A stretch of DNA of 55,836 nucleotides from Bryobacterales bacterium (GTDB lineage Bacteria > Acidobacteriota > Terriglobia > Bryobacterales > Bryobacteraceae), in contig PMTR01000056.1 in assembly GCA_003167255.1 (NCBI GenBank), positions 1-55,836 of the forward strand. Direction: 5' to 3'. Every line of letters starts with the position of its first letter. Within the stretch, counting starts at the first letter, position 1. Of this stretch, positions 17,648 through 26,740 are shown in pieces. A program made the position numbers and the translations under genes. Under the pieces are notes generated by a model. It saw only the letters and a program-made list of their open reading frames with translations, was not told the origin of the DNA and ran no database searches.

Positions 17648-20292
17648 TGTTGCAATACCTCCTCTTGCTCGCGCGCGGACTCGCTCTTGCGGAATTGCAG
17701 TTCCGCCTGGTCCGGCGCGGCATCCACGATCACCCGGTCGCCTTCCACGAACTCGCCTTTCAGCAATTTCAGCGCCAGCGGGTCCTGCACCAGCCGCTGG
17801 ATGGCGCGCCGCATGGGCCGCGCTCCAAATTGCGGATCGAAGCCTTCCGCGATGATGGCATCTTTGGCCGCGGGCGTCACCTCCAACTCGAGCTTCCGGT
17901 CTTTCAGCATTTTTGCCACGTTGGCCAACTGAATATCCACAATCTGGCTCAGGTTCTCCCGCGTCAGCGTGTTGAACACGATGATATCGTCAATCCGGTT
18001 CAGAAACTCCGGACGGAACTCGCGCCGCAGCGCCTCGAGCAGGCGCTTGCGCGTGTCGTTGCTGCGCGCGTCCTTGCCGAGCGCCGAAAATCCGATGCCA
18101 TTCTTCTCCACCATCACAGTCCCGATGTTCGAGGTCATCACGATCGCGGTGTTCTTGAAGCTTACGGTGCGGCCCTGTCCGTCGGTCATGCGGCCATCGT
18201 CCAGAATTTGCAGCATGGTGTTGAAGACTTCCGGATGGGCCTTCTCGACCTCGTCGAACAGCACCACCGAATAGGGGCGCCGCCGCACCTGCTCAGTGAG
18301 CTGGCCACCTTCGTCGTATCCCACGTAGCCCGGAGGCGAGCCAATCAACCGCGCCACGGCATGTCTTTCGCTGTATTCCGACATGTCCACGCGGATCATG
18401 GCTTTGTCGTCGTCGAACAGGTATTGGGCCAGGGCCCGCACCAGTTCGGTCTTGCCCACACCGGTCGGCCCCAGGAAAATGAAGCTCCCGATGGGCCGGT
18501 TGGGGTCGTTCAAACCGGCGCGGTTGCGCAGAATCGCGTTGGAGACCAGGCGCACGGCTTCGTCCTGGCCCACCACGCGCTCCTTGAGCCGCTCCGGCAT
18601 GTGAACCAGCTTTTGGATTTCGCCTTCCAGCATGCGCGCCACCGGAATGCCCGTCCACTTGGCCACGATCCGCGCAATATCGTCTTCCCCAATCTCTTCC
18701 TTGAGGAGGGCGGTCTCCTTGACGGATTCCATCTCCCGCTCGGCCGCCTGAATGTCCTTTTCGATCTGCGAGAGCCGCCCGTAGCGCAACTGGGCGGCCT
18801 TCTCCCAATCGCCGGCGCGGCTGGCTTTCTCTTCTTCCATGCGCAGCCGGTCCTGGTCAGCCTTCAGCTCGCGAACGCGCGAAATGGCGGTCTTTTCGCG
18901 GTTCCAGCGCTCCTTGAGCGGCGCCGCCTGGCCGCGTATTACCTCCAGTTCATTCTCCACGTGGCGCAGGCGCTCGCGCGAGGCTGCGTCTTTTTCCTTG
19001 CCGAGCGCCTGCCGCTCGATTTCCAGATGGGAAATGCGCCGCTCCAGATCGTCGATCTCGATGGGCATCGACCCAATCTGGAGGCGCAGCGCGGAGCCGG
19101 CTTCATCGATCAGGTCGATGGCCTTATCCGGCAGGAAGCGGTCCGCGATGTAGCGATGGGAGAGCACGGCGGCCGCGATGATGGCCGCATCCTGGATGCG
19201 CACGCCGTGGTGGATTTCGAATTTCTCCTTGAGGCCGCGCAGAATGGCGATGGTGTCGTCCACCGTCGGTTCACCGACCATCACGGTGCGGAAGCGCCGC
19301 GCCAGGGCCGCGTCCTTTTCCACGTACTTCTTGTACTCGGTGAGGGTGGTGGCTCCGATGCAGCGCAGTTCTCCGCGCGCCAGGGCCGGTTTCAGCAGGT
19401 TGGCCGCGTCAATGGCGCCTTCCGCGGAGCCCGCGCCCACCAGGGTATGCAGCTCATCGATGAAGCACAGGATCTCGCCATTGGAATCGATGATCTCCTT
19501 CACTACCGCCTTCAGCCGGTCTTCGAATTCGCCGCGGAATTTCGTGCCCGCGATCATCGAACCCAAATCCAGAGCCACCAGCTTTTTGTTTTTGAGTTGA
19601 TCCGGCACGTCGCCGCGGACGATGCGCTGCGCGAGGCCCTCGACAATCGCGGTCTTGCCCACGCCCGGCTCGCCGATCAGCACCGGGTTGTTCTTGGTGC
19701 GGCGGCTGAGCACCTGCATCACGCGGCGGATTTCGTCTTCCCGCCCGATCACCGGGTCGAGCTTGCCCTGGCGCGCCGATTCCGTCAGGTCGTGCGCGTA
19801 CCGTTCCAGCGCCTGGTACTTGGTTTCCGGATTCTGATCGGTGATGCGCTGCGTTCCGCGCACCGATACCAGCGCCTTCAGGATGGCATCGTGGGTTGCG
19901 CCCGCGCGGTGCAGGAGTTGGCCTGCCGGATCGCTTTGTTCGGCCATAGCCAGCAGCATGTGCTCGGTGGAAACAAATTCGTCCTTGAAGCGCGTGGCTT
20001 CGTCGAAGGCTTTCTCCAGCGTCTGGTTCATAGGCGGCGAAAGGTATAGCCCCGGCTGCATGCCGGCCGTCTTGGGCAGGCTGCCCAACATCCGTTCGGC
20101 CTCCGCCACGACCGCGTCCGGATGCACGTTGCATTTCTCCAGCAGCGGGCGCACAATCCCTTCCTGCTCCCCAGCCAGCGCCATCAGCAGATGCAACGGG
20201 AACAGCACCTGGCCTTCGTGTTTTTCGGCGATCGCCTGGGCCTGCTGCAAGGCCTCCTGCGCTTTCTGCGTCAGTTTGTCTAACCGAAACAT
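17644..20292 (-). CDS. clpB: ClpB disaggregase
   Basis: 882 residues with the full Hsp100 plan: the N domain (about 1-145), first AAA+ module with Walker A GEPGVGKT, a long coiled-coil middle domain (about 410-525, typical of ClpB and absent from ClpA/ClpC), and second AAA+ module with Walker [10 protein letters not shown] and the pore loop region [10 protein letters not shown]. With DnaK/DnaJ/GrpE it resolubilises aggregated proteins; hrcA-grpE-dnaJ lies in the same window at about 41-43.7 kb. It lies downstream of hsp20 across an 89-nt gap with two hairpins. An 800-residue antisense frame is a codon-bias shadow. Confidence 0.96.
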   Translation of the reverse strand: MFRLDKLTQKAQEALQQAQAIAEKHEGQVLFPLHLLMALAGEQEGIVRPLLEKCNVHPDAVVAEAERMLGSLPKTAGMQPGLYLSPPMNQTLEKAFDEATRFKDEFVSTEHMLLAMAEQSDPAGQLLHRAGATHDAILKALVSVRGTQRITDQNPETKYQALERYAHDLTESARQGKLDPVIGREDEIRRVMQVLSRRTKNNPVLIGEPGVGKTAIVEGLAQRIVRGDVPDQLKNKKLVALDLGSMIAGTKFRGEFEDRLKAVVKEIIDSNGEILCFIDELHTLVGAGSAEGAIDAANLLKPALARGELRCIGATTLTEYKKYVEKDAALARRFRTVMVGEPTVDDTIAILRGLKEKFEIHHGVRIQDAAIIAAAVLSHRYIADRFLPDKAIDLIDEAGSALRLQIGSMPIEIDDLERRISHLEIERQALGKEKDAASRERLRHVENELEVIRGQAAPLKERWNREKTAISRVRELKADQDRLRMEEEKASRAGDWEKAAQLRYGRLSQIEKDIQAAEREMESVKETALLKEEIGEDDIARIVAKWTGIPVARMLEGEIQKLVHMPERLKERVVGQDEAVRLVSNAILRNRAGLNDPNRPIGSFIFLGPTGVGKTELVRALAQYLFDDDKAMIRVDMSEYSERHAVARLIGSPPGYVGYDEGGQLTEQVRRRPYSVVLFDEVEKAHPEVFNTMLQILDDGRMTDGQGRTVSFKNTAIVMTSNIGTVMVEKNGIGFSALGKDARSNDTRKRLLEALRREFRPEFLNRIDDIIVFNTLTRENLSQIVDIQLANVAKMLKDRKLELEVTPAAKDAIIAEGFDPQFGARPMRRAIQRLVQDPLALKLLKGEFVEGDRVIVDAAPDQAELQFRKSESAREQEEVLQQ

Positions 20293-20313
20293 AAGCCCCC
20301 CTGAAATACAAAT

Positions 20314-20372
20314 GGGGCCGGGAAGCCCCCGGCCCTGTACGAAAGAGGACAGGCCAGGAGGCCTGTCCTACT
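20314..20372. repeat. Two hairpins between hsp20 and clpB
   Basis: 20315-20335 forms GGGCCGGG/CCCGGCCC with a five-base loop. 20346-20369 forms AGGACAGGCC/GGCCTGTCCT with loop AGGA. Bases 20352-20372 are identical to 15618-15638, so this is a dispersed palindromic repeat. The position in the hsp20-clpB gap suggests partial termination or mRNA-end protection, allowing hsp20 to be made in excess over clpB. Confidence 0.65.
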
Positions 20373-20381
20373 AGTTCAATT

Positions 20382-20804
20382 CTACTGCTTGACTTCGACC
20401 TTGACCTGCCGCGGCTTGGCAGCTTCCTTCTTGGGAAGCGTCACGCTGAGCACGCCATTCTTGAAGTCCGCCGCGATGTGCTCCGTGTCGAAGGTATTGG
20501 GCACGGCAAAGCTGCGCACGAAACTGCCGTAGCTGCGCTCGATGCGGTGGTATCCCTTCTCGGTATGTTCCTGGTCGAACTTGCGCTCGCCCGAGATGGT
20601 GAGCGTCTGGTTCTCCACTTTGACGTCAATGTCCTTCAAATCGACGTCCGGCAAATCGGCCTTCAACACCAGTTCGTTCTGGGTTTCGTAGATGTCCACG
20701 GCCGGAGACCACGGACGGTTGGTCCGCGGCTCGTTCACCATGCGGGTGAAGGAGTCTTCGAAGAGACGGAGACTGGCTAAGGGGTCAAAATGACTGAGAG
20801 ACAT
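20382..20804 (-). CDS. Hsp20-family small heat-shock protein
   Basis: 140 residues from the ATG at 20804, which has a near-ideal ribosome site (AGGAGG, nine bases upstream). A longer frame starting at 20861 would precede it but lies in the leader. The alpha-crystallin domain spans about 40-132, with PAVDIYETQNELVLKADLP, the GERKF loop and the terminal motif GVLSVTLPK. A short C-terminal tail follows. It is an ATP-independent holdase that passes clients to ClpB and DnaK. It has its own strong promoter and is followed by clpB on the same strand. Confidence 0.93.
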   Translation of the reverse strand: MSLSHFDPLASLRLFEDSFTRMVNEPRTNRPWSPAVDIYETQNELVLKADLPDVDLKDIDVKVENQTLTISGERKFDQEHTEKGYHRIERSYGSFVRSFAVPNTFDTEHIAADFKNGVLSVTLPKKEAAKPRQVKVEVKQ

Positions 20805-20866
20805 GTTGTAATTCCTCCTGATTGCTAAACTTTTTGGAGGCCGCCCGGCGACCTCATCCACTCACA

Positions 20867-20895
20867 ATCATAAAATATTAGTGCATTTATGTCAA
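20867..20895 (-). promoter_or_regulatory. Strong vegetative promoter of hsp20
   Basis: On the minus strand: a perfect -35 TTGACA (20890-20895), a 17-nt spacer and -10 TATGAT (20867-20872). The start is expected near 20860, giving a leader of about 55 nt. The region is strongly AT-rich against a GC-rich background. No CIRCE inverted repeat (TTAGCACTC-N9-GAGTGCTAA) and no sigma32-type motif is seen, so heat control, if any, must act otherwise, for instance through the leader RNA. Confidence 0.8.
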
Positions 20896-20954
20896 GTATT
20901 TATTAGCGTAATATTATTATGTAGTATGTCATTTATTTTCTGTTATTTAGTTGG

Positions 20955-21539
20955 TTAGTGAGCTTTTGGCCCAATGCCGTCCCAAAGGCATCGGACCGTT
21001 TTCCGGATCATTTCAGGGTCGAACTGGCCTCCGTGTGCGCCCAACCGTTCGAAAAATGCAATCGAATTGGCGGTCGACCAGACCAGCAATGCGGCCGCCC
21101 CCGGGTCCACTCCGCCGATTCTGCCGGTGCGCTGCTCTTCGATAAAGAACTGCACCAACTGGCGCCGCAACACAAACATCGGCGAGTCCGGATGGCGCCC
21201 GGCGAACTCTTCGAAACGGAAACCCGGATGCATCATTAAGGGCAGCAGCACGGGCAGCGTGGCACGGCTGTATTCGACCATGGAAAGGGTCACTTTCTCA
21301 ATCAGCTTAAGGCCTTTGGAACGGCCGGGCCGGAGCAGCTTTTTCACGTCGACCGGCGGAGGAATCATGGCTGCAAAAAACAGCTCGTCCTTGGTGAGGA
21401 ACCGCTGATAGATGACGCCTTCGGACACGCCGGCGCGGCGGGCAATTTCCTTGGTGGAAGCGCCGAAGCCGTGTTCCACGAAAACCTGGCGCGCAGTCTC
21501 CAGCAGTTGCGCATCCGAGAGCGACTTTTTTCTACCCAT
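20955..21539 (-). CDS. TetR/AcrR family transcriptional regulator
   Basis: 194 residues. The N-terminal TetR helix-turn-helix is clear: LLETARQVFVEHGFGASTKE followed by IARRAGVSEGVIYQRFLTKD (about 10-55). The ligand domain is all helical and typical in length. Genes of this family usually repress an adjacent transporter or enzyme. Here the upstream neighbour on the same strand is a membrane-anchored methyltransferase 29 nt away, so the two may form an operon. The ligand is unknown. Confidence 0.9.
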   Translation of the reverse strand: MGRKKSLSDAQLLETARQVFVEHGFGASTKEIARRAGVSEGVIYQRFLTKDELFFAAMIPPPVDVKKLLRPGRSKGLKLIEKVTLSMVEYSRATLPVLLPLMMHPGFRFEEFAGRHPDSPMFVLRRQLVQFFIEEQRTGRIGGVDPGAAALLVWSTANSIAFFERLGAHGGQFDPEMIRKTVRCLWDGIGPKAH

Positions 21540-21568
21540 TCCTCTTCATGTTGGCACTCCTGAAGGCC

Positions 21569-22348
21569 TTATGGTTTACGCGCCAGGATGAAAACGGTGG
21601 CCGGCCGTCTTCCGTCCTCCACCACTTCGAACCCGGCGGCGCGCAACTCATTTTGCCAGAAACCCGGGCCGGCGTTGCGCATGTGCATGAGCATCGGGCC
21701 GAAGGTAAAGGTGAGCCAGCGGTCTTTTGCGATCACGATCAGCAGGAATTGCCCGCCGGGTTTCAGCACCCGGAAGGCTTCTCCCAGGGACTGGCGGATT
21801 CCGATGCGGCCCAAGTGGTCGATGGCATACGCGCTGACGATGGCATCGAATGTAGCCGCCTCGAAAGGCATCTGGCGCATGTCTCCCGGTTGAATCGAGG
21901 CACGCTGCTCCACGCCGGCGGCCTTCAGGTTATCCAGGAGGCGTTCGCGGCCTTCATCGACCACCGGCTGGCCGGCTTTCCCGTTCCCGAAATGGCGCGT
22001 GTATTCGTCGCTGAAACTGTCGAGCGCCACGACGAACGCCTGCGGGCGCGCTTCCAGAACCATCAATGTGGAGCGCCCCGTACCGGCCCCCATATCGAGA
22101 ACCTTCCCGGCGCCCGAAGCCAGGAAACGTTCGGTGGGAAGCGTAGTTCGGCCGTTGATGTCGAAGCCAAAGCGGACGATCAAGCCGGCCGCCAGGGCCC
22201 ACAAGGTCAACGCGCCCAGCAGGAGCAGCCACGGCTTTCTCCATCCGCGGGCCAAGCCCAGCCAGAGAATCGCGCCCGCCACGGCCGCGAGCGCCAGGTG
22301 ACCGTAACTCCACAACCAGCCGTAGCCAAAATTAATTTGTGAGTGCAT
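21569..22348 (-). CDS. Membrane-anchored class I SAM methyltransferase
   Basis: 259 residues starting at MHSQINFGYG. An upstream in-frame ATG at 22408 would add 20 residues but lies within a repeat copy. Two hydrophobic helices (about 17-33 and 39-57) anchor the protein, and a class I SAM domain follows with motif I VLDMGAGTGRST (around Asp85). Further motifs are QPGDMRQMPFEAATFDAIVS and FRVLKPGGQFLLIV, as in UbiE/MenG-like enzymes. The substrate is unknown; the membrane anchor suggests a lipid or quinone-like acceptor, which is inference. A CATAAT -10-like sequence lies close to the ATG, so the message may be nearly leaderless. The TetR gene follows it. Confidence 0.78.
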   Translation of the reverse strand: MHSQINFGYGWLWSYGHLALAAVAGAILWLGLARGWRKPWLLLLGALTLWALAAGLIVRFGFDINGRTTLPTERFLASGAGKVLDMGAGTGRSTLMVLEARPQAFVVALDSFSDEYTRHFGNGKAGQPVVDEGRERLLDNLKAAGVEQRASIQPGDMRQMPFEAATFDAIVSAYAIDHLGRIGIRQSLGEAFRVLKPGGQFLLIVIAKDRWLTFTFGPMLMHMRNAGPGFWQNELRAAGFEVVEDGRRPATVFILARKP

Positions 22349-22389
22349 ACTTATATTATGAGCCGGAAGCCGCCGCCCGGTCAAGCGCG

Positions 22390-22472
22390 CCCAGGACACC
22401 GGCGGCAAGACCGCCGGCGCTACCAGTTGGCCTTAACGGTGCTTGAAAATGTTGAAACTCCGGTGCCGGGCT
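22390..22472. repeat. 83-bp direct repeat, unit 1
   Basis: Identical to 22487-22569 (offset 97 nt). Each unit contains the hairpin CCGGCGG-caaga-CCGCCGG and then taccagttggccttaacg. The unit lies upstream of the methyltransferase and downstream of a secreted-protein gene. No T-run follows on either strand. Confidence 0.85.
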
Positions 22473-22486
22473 TCTATGTCGTGCAC

Positions 22487-22569
22487 CCCAGGACACCGGC
22501 GGCAAGACCGCCGGCGCTACCAGTTGGCCTTAACGGTGCTTGAAAATGTTGAAACTCCGGTGCCGGGCT
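22487..22569. repeat. 83-bp direct repeat, unit 2
   Basis: Second identical unit, separated from the first by 14 nt (tctatgtcgtgcac region). The exact identity implies a recent tandem duplication. A small plus-strand ORF spanning both copies is a by-product of the repeat and is not proposed as a gene. Confidence 0.85.
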
Positions 22570-22583
22570 GCGCCCGGCTGCAC

Positions 22584-23075
22584 TTAGTCGCGGTGGGCGC
22601 CGGCCTCGATATAGGTGGTGAACTCCTTGCCTGGAGCGGCGATCTCAAACTTGATCTTCAGGCTGTCCTTGCCCGCGGGCGTGTATGTCATTCGATACCG
22701 CACCTGGTTGGCGGCGCCATCGCTCAGAAACACCACCCCGAGCCCAGCCGGCGATAGAGTGTACCGGATCACGTGGCCCTCGCTGTCGAAGTAGATGGCC
22801 TGCAACCCGTGGGATGACTCGTCGCGATACACGACCATCAGGTCGTCGTGGCGGAAGGCCGGCTTGCCATCGGCTGCCGGGTAGTCGGCGAAGCTCTTGC
22901 GCACCAGGACGTGTCCCGCCAGATCGGCGGTAAATGAAAACGCACCCGAACCGTTGCCGGGCTGGCCGGTTCCTTCGCCCGTCCATTGTCCCACCAAGAA
23001 CTGTGCCGGGCCCCAATCCTCCGCGGCCAGCACCGCCGCGGAGGCCACCATCATAAGCAGAAGAGCAAGTCGCAT
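22584..23075 (-). CDS. Secreted beta-sheet protein, unknown function
   Basis: 163 residues with a signal peptide (MRLALLLMMVASAAVLAAED, cleavage after LAA likely). The mature protein alternates beta strands and turns: FLVGQWTGEGTGQPGNGSG, GHVLVRKSFADYP, HDDLMVVYRDES and RYRMTYTPAGKDSLKIKFEI. This is the layout of small lipocalin-like/DUF1579-type barrels (the xxGxWxGxG start is characteristic). No catalytic residues are evident. It is divergent from the propeller kinase at 23114. The barrel fold is an inference from pattern. Confidence 0.75.
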   Translation of the reverse strand: MRLALLLMMVASAAVLAAEDWGPAQFLVGQWTGEGTGQPGNGSGAFSFTADLAGHVLVRKSFADYPAADGKPAFRHDDLMVVYRDESSHGLQAIYFDSEGHVIRYTLSPAGLGVVFLSDGAANQVRYRMTYTPAGKDSLKIKFEIAAPGKEFTTYIEAGAHRD

Positions 23076-23113
23076 AGTCGCAGCTTACCGCATGTGGTTA
23101 TACTCGGAGTACG

Positions 23114-26056
23114 GTGTTCAGCCGCCTCAACACCCACTGCCGCGTTAGCGCCTGCCTGGCGGCCGCGCTGTTTCTTCCGGCCGCTCTTGCGCTCGACCCC
23201 CACAAGAGCCTCACCCAGTACTCCCGCCAGTCGTGGGGCCAAGTGGACGGACTCCCCCAGGACACCATACGCGCCATCGCCCAAACCGCCGATGGCTACC
23301 TCTGGCTCGGAACCGACGAAGGCCTGGCCCGTTTCGACGGCTACGAGTTTACCGTGTTCAATAAGTCCGACGGCAGCCTCCCCGCCAATTCCATCACCGC
23401 CCTGGCCGCCGATCCGGATGGATCTCTGTGGATCGGCACCGGCCGCGGGCTTACGCGGTTTCACGCCAAGAGCTTTCACACTTTCACCACGAAGGATGGC
23501 CTCCCCGATGACGCGGTGACCGGCATCTTCTCAGACCACGCGGGCACCCTGTGGATCGTGGCCGGGGTCTCTTTGAGCCGCTTCCACGATGGCCGATTCA
23601 CCAACTATTCCCCCGGCCCCAACCTCCTGTCGGTGCGGGCAATCCGCGAGGACCCGCATCATGATCTGGTGGTGGCCGGTTTCGGAGGCGTGGTCCGCAT
23701 CTCCGGGGACAAATACACCACTTTGATCGACAATGCGACGGTCGGTGGCAATGTGGTCTCCTCCCTACTGGTCGATCGCCACGACAACCTCTGGGTGGCT
23801 GGGAGCCTTGGCCTGATGCTCCGCACGCCGGACGGCCACATTCGCAAATTCGGCACTCACGACGGGTTGCCCGACGTCTACGTTCGCGTCGTCCTGGAAG
23901 ACCGCGACGGCAACATCTGGATCGGCACCAACGGCGGCCTCGCCCGTTTTGAGGGCGACCGTTTTGTGGCTTCCGCCGAAGGCGGCCGTGACAGCGACCT
24001 GGTCCGCTGCCTTCTGGAAGATCGCGAGGGCGATCTCTGGATGGGCGCCAACAACGGCCTCACGCGGCTTCGCGACGACGCGTTCACGGTCTACGGCAAG
24101 ACCGAGGGCCTGCCTTCCGACGAACCCAACACGGTCTTTCAGGATCACGCCGGCCGTATCTGGGTGGGGTTTCACGAAGGCGGGCTGATGCTCTTCTCCG
24201 GCGACCGGCGCCGCTTTACGCCGAGTGACGGCATGCCTGAGACCGAAGTTTTTTCCATCCGTGAAAGCGCCAATCACGATCTTCTACTGTCCACCCGAGT
24301 CGGCCTAGTTCGCATGCACGACTCTGGTTTCACCACCCTGATCCCGCCCGATCCGCTTTCGCGCCGCATCGTTTTCGACGCCCTCGAAGATTCCGCCGGC
24401 CGGCTTTGGCTGGCGAGTCCCGCCGGTCTCTTCGAAGTCCAGGGCCGGCAGATCCGCACGGTTCTCGCCGCTGGCGCGGCCGCTGCCAATTCGGTCGTCA
24501 CGCTTTGCGAAACCCGCGATGGCGCCCTATGGGCCGGCACCTTCGGCAAAGGCCTGTGGCGCATCCAGGACAAGGATGTGCGCTCCTACTCATTGGCCAC
24601 CGGACTCTCCAGCGATAACATCCGCGAACTCTATCAGGACTCGGACGGAACATTGTGGGTCGGCACTTTTGGCGGTGGTCTGGGCGCGTTTCGCGAAGGC
24701 CGCTTTCAATGGTTTACCCAGCACGATGGCCTGCTCAGCGACAACGTCGCCAATATCGCCGACGATGGCGAATCCCTTTGGCTCAGCACTACCCGCGGCA
24801 TCTGCCGCATCGCGAAACGCCAACTGACGGATTTCGCCGCCGGCAAACGAAAATCCCTCGATCCCATCAACTATGGCGCCGGCGACGGCTTGCGCAGCGC
24901 GCAATGTTCCCCCGGCTATCCCACCGGCGGTGGCGGCGACCGCACCGCGGATGGCCGCCTGTGGTTCACCACCAGCCGCGGGCTGGCCGTCTTCAATCCT
25001 CGTGCGACGCCGCCCACCTCAGTGCCGCCCGCCGTTCAACTGCTCGACATCGCCGCCGATGCCAACTTGATCGATCTCTCCAAGCCCGCGCGCCTCGCCC
25101 CGGACATCCAACGCTTTCGCATCCGCTATGCCGCAATCCACTTGAGCGCTCCCGAGCGCGTGCGGTATTCCTACAAGCTCACTGGCCTGGAGCCCGACTG
25201 GGTGAGCGCCGGCGCCCGCCGCGAGATCAACTACAACAGCCTCAAACACGGCCACTACCTCTTCTCGGTCAAGGCCGAGATCCCGGGGGGCTCGTCCACG
25301 GAACAGTCCTTTGCTTTCGACGTTCTGCCGCATTATTACGAGACCGTATGGTTCCGGCTGTTCTGCGGTGGGTTGCTGGCTGCCTGCGGCTGGGCCGTCT
25401 ATCAAGTGCGTCTGCGCCGCATCCGCTACCGCTTTGCGCTGATCCTGGGTGAGCGCGCCCGTCTGGCCCGCGAGATTCACGATACGCTGGCCCAGGGCTT
25501 CGTCGGTATCGCTTCCCAACTTGACGCCGTCTCCATGCTCGTCCCCGACGAACCGTCGCCGGTCCGCAAGTATCTCGACATGGCCCGCCGCATGGCCCGC
25601 CACAGCCTCACCGAAGCCCGGCGTTCGGTGATGGATTTGCGCGCCTCCGCGCTGGAAGGCCACGACCTGGCCGGAGCCATTCAGAGCAGCACGCGCACGT
25701 GGACGGCGGGCTCCCCCGTGGATGTGGCCGTGGATGTCTCGGGTCCCGCCACGGTCCTCCCCGAGGAGATGGAGCAGCACCTCCTGCGCATCACCCAGGA
25801 GGCCGTCACTAACGTTTTGAAACATGCCGCCGCCAGCCGCGTCGTGATTCAGCTCCACACCGAAGCGCGCCGCATCTCGCTTCGCATTCGAGACAACGGC
25901 CGCGGATTCGAGCAGCAGGGCGTCTTTACCTCCAGCGGCGGCCACTTTGGGTTGCTCGGCATGCGCGAGCGCGCGGAGCGGCTGGGCGGAGAGCTGCGCC
26001 TGGCCAGCCAGCCCGGCGGAGGGACAGAAGTTGAAGTTACGGTGCCATTACCATGA
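23114..26056 (+). CDS. Two-component-propeller sensor histidine kinase
   Basis: 980 residues starting with GTG. After a signal peptide (about 1-27) come some 12-14 two-component-propeller (Reg_prop) blades, seen as repeats of the type GYLWLGTDEGLARFDGYEF, NIWIGTNGGLARFEGD and LWVGTFGGGLGAFREGRF. Then a Y_Y_Y domain (about 660-735), one membrane helix (about 750-770) and a NarL-type HisKA_3 with His789 in ARLAREIHDTLAQGF. The ATPase domain (NVLKHAA, DNGRGFE, GLLGMRERAERLGG) closes it. The periplasmic propellers bind an extracellular ligand, often a glycan in Bacteroidetes relatives. The stop overlaps the response regulator start (ATGA). A TATACT at 23099-23104 suggests a leader of only a few bases. 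Confidence 0.94.
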   Translation: MFSRLNTHCRVSACLAAALFLPAALALDPHKSLTQYSRQSWGQVDGLPQDTIRAIAQTADGYLWLGTDEGLARFDGYEFTVFNKSDGSLPANSITALAADPDGSLWIGTGRGLTRFHAKSFHTFTTKDGLPDDAVTGIFSDHAGTLWIVAGVSLSRFHDGRFTNYSPGPNLLSVRAIREDPHHDLVVAGFGGVVRISGDKYTTLIDNATVGGNVVSSLLVDRHDNLWVAGSLGLMLRTPDGHIRKFGTHDGLPDVYVRVVLEDRDGNIWIGTNGGLARFEGDRFVASAEGGRDSDLVRCLLEDREGDLWMGANNGLTRLRDDAFTVYGKTEGLPSDEPNTVFQDHAGRIWVGFHEGGLMLFSGDRRRFTPSDGMPETEVFSIRESANHDLLLSTRVGLVRMHDSGFTTLIPPDPLSRRIVFDALEDSAGRLWLASPAGLFEVQGRQIRTVLAAGAAAANSVVTLCETRDGALWAGTFGKGLWRIQDKDVRSYSLATGLSSDNIRELYQDSDGTLWVGTFGGGLGAFREGRFQWFTQHDGLLSDNVANIADDGESLWLSTTRGICRIAKRQLTDFAAGKRKSLDPINYGAGDGLRSAQCSPGYPTGGGGDRTADGRLWFTTSRGLAVFNPRATPPTSVPPAVQLLDIAADANLIDLSKPARLAPDIQRFRIRYAAIHLSAPERVRYSYKLTGLEPDWVSAGARREINYNSLKHGHYLFSVKAEIPGGSSTEQSFAFDVLPHYYETVWFRLFCGGLLAACGWAVYQVRLRRIRYRFALILGERARLAREIHDTLAQGFVGIASQLDAVSMLVPDEPSPVRKYLDMARRMARHSLTEARRSVMDLRASALEGHDLAGAIQSSTRTWTAGSPVDVAVDVSGPATVLPEEMEQHLLRITQEAVTNVLKHAAASRVVIQLHTEARRISLRIRDNGRGFEQQGVFTSSGGHFGLLGMRERAERLGGELRLASQPGGGTEVEVTVPLP

Positions 26057-26676
26057 ACGCAAAAATTCGAATACTGGTCGCTGAAGATCACCTGGTGGCG
26101 CGCGTGGGCGTGAGCGCCATCGTCAACATGCAACCCGACATGGCCGTGGTTGCCGAAGCCGCCAACGGGCAGCAGGCCGTGGAACTCTACCGGCAGCACC
26201 GGCCCGACGTGGCCCTGCTGGATCTCCGGATGCCCGGCATGGGTGGGGTGGAAGCCGCGGCCGCTATACGCGCCGAGTTTCCCCAGGCCCACATGATCGC
26301 TCTGACCACCTATGGCGGTGACGAAGACATTCGCCGCGCTCTCTCGGCCGGGGTGCAGGCCTATCTCACCAAGGACGTGTTGCACGACGAATTGCTCAAC
26401 GCCATCCGCGCCGTGCATGCGGGCCAGACTTATTTGCCGGCCGCCGTGGCCGCCGCGCTGGCGGCGCAGATGCCGCGGCCGGACCTCAGCGCCCGCGAGG
26501 TGGAGGTCCTCGAACTGATCGTCCGCGGTCTGGCCAACAAGCAGATTGCGTACGCCCTGAGCATCGCCGAGCACACGGTCAAGAACCACGTGAAGAGTAT
26601 TTTGAGCAAGCTCGGCGTGCAGGACCGGACGCAGGCGGCCACGGCGGCGATACAGCGGGGGATTATCCATTTGTAG
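26053..26676 (+). CDS. NarL/LuxR-type response regulator
   Basis: 207 residues. The receiver domain (1-120) has the acidic pair Glu11-Asp12, the phospho-acceptor Asp57 in VALLDLRMPG, and the conserved Lys in AYLTKDV. The C-terminal LuxR helix-turn-helix (about 145-205) reads LSAREVEVLELIVRGLANKQ and AYALSIAEHTVKNHVKSIL. It is translated in a 4-nt overlap with the kinase gene and is certainly its partner. The last 229 bp of this gene are present a second time at 27271-27499 beyond the BrnT/BrnA genes. Confidence 0.95.
   Translation: MNAKIRILVAEDHLVARVGVSAIVNMQPDMAVVAEAANGQQAVELYRQHRPDVALLDLRMPGMGGVEAAAAIRAEFPQAHMIALTTYGGDEDIRRALSAGVQAYLTKDVLHDELLNAIRAVHAGQTYLPAAVAAALAAQMPRPDLSAREVEVLELIVRGLANKQIAYALSIAEHTVKNHVKSILSKLGVQDRTQAATAAIQRGIIHL
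26448..26676 (+). repeat. 229-bp direct repeat, left copy (3' end of regulator gene)
   Basis: Nearly identical to 27271-27499 at an offset of 823 nt, ending at the same stop codon. The differences cluster in the first about 35 bp, plus one change at about 26632 (G versus A). The two copies enclose the brnT/brnA pair. Confidence 0.92.
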
Positions 26677-26740
26677 GGCGGACGTGTCGGCTGCGTTTGT
26701 GCGCTCAGCGTTGGAGCTTGATCAGCGTCAAGGCTCTCGA

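Noticed and set aside
17647-20049. 800-residue plus-strand frame
   Set aside because: Antisense to clpB, with no recognisable domain or start signal.
20805-20954. CIRCE operator in front of hsp20
   Set aside because: No TTAGCACTC-N9-GAGTGCTAA inverted repeat with reasonable mismatches is present.
22390-22569. CRISPR-like repeat
   Set aside because: Only two units of 83 bp with a 14-bp spacer and no cas genes; it is a tandem duplication.
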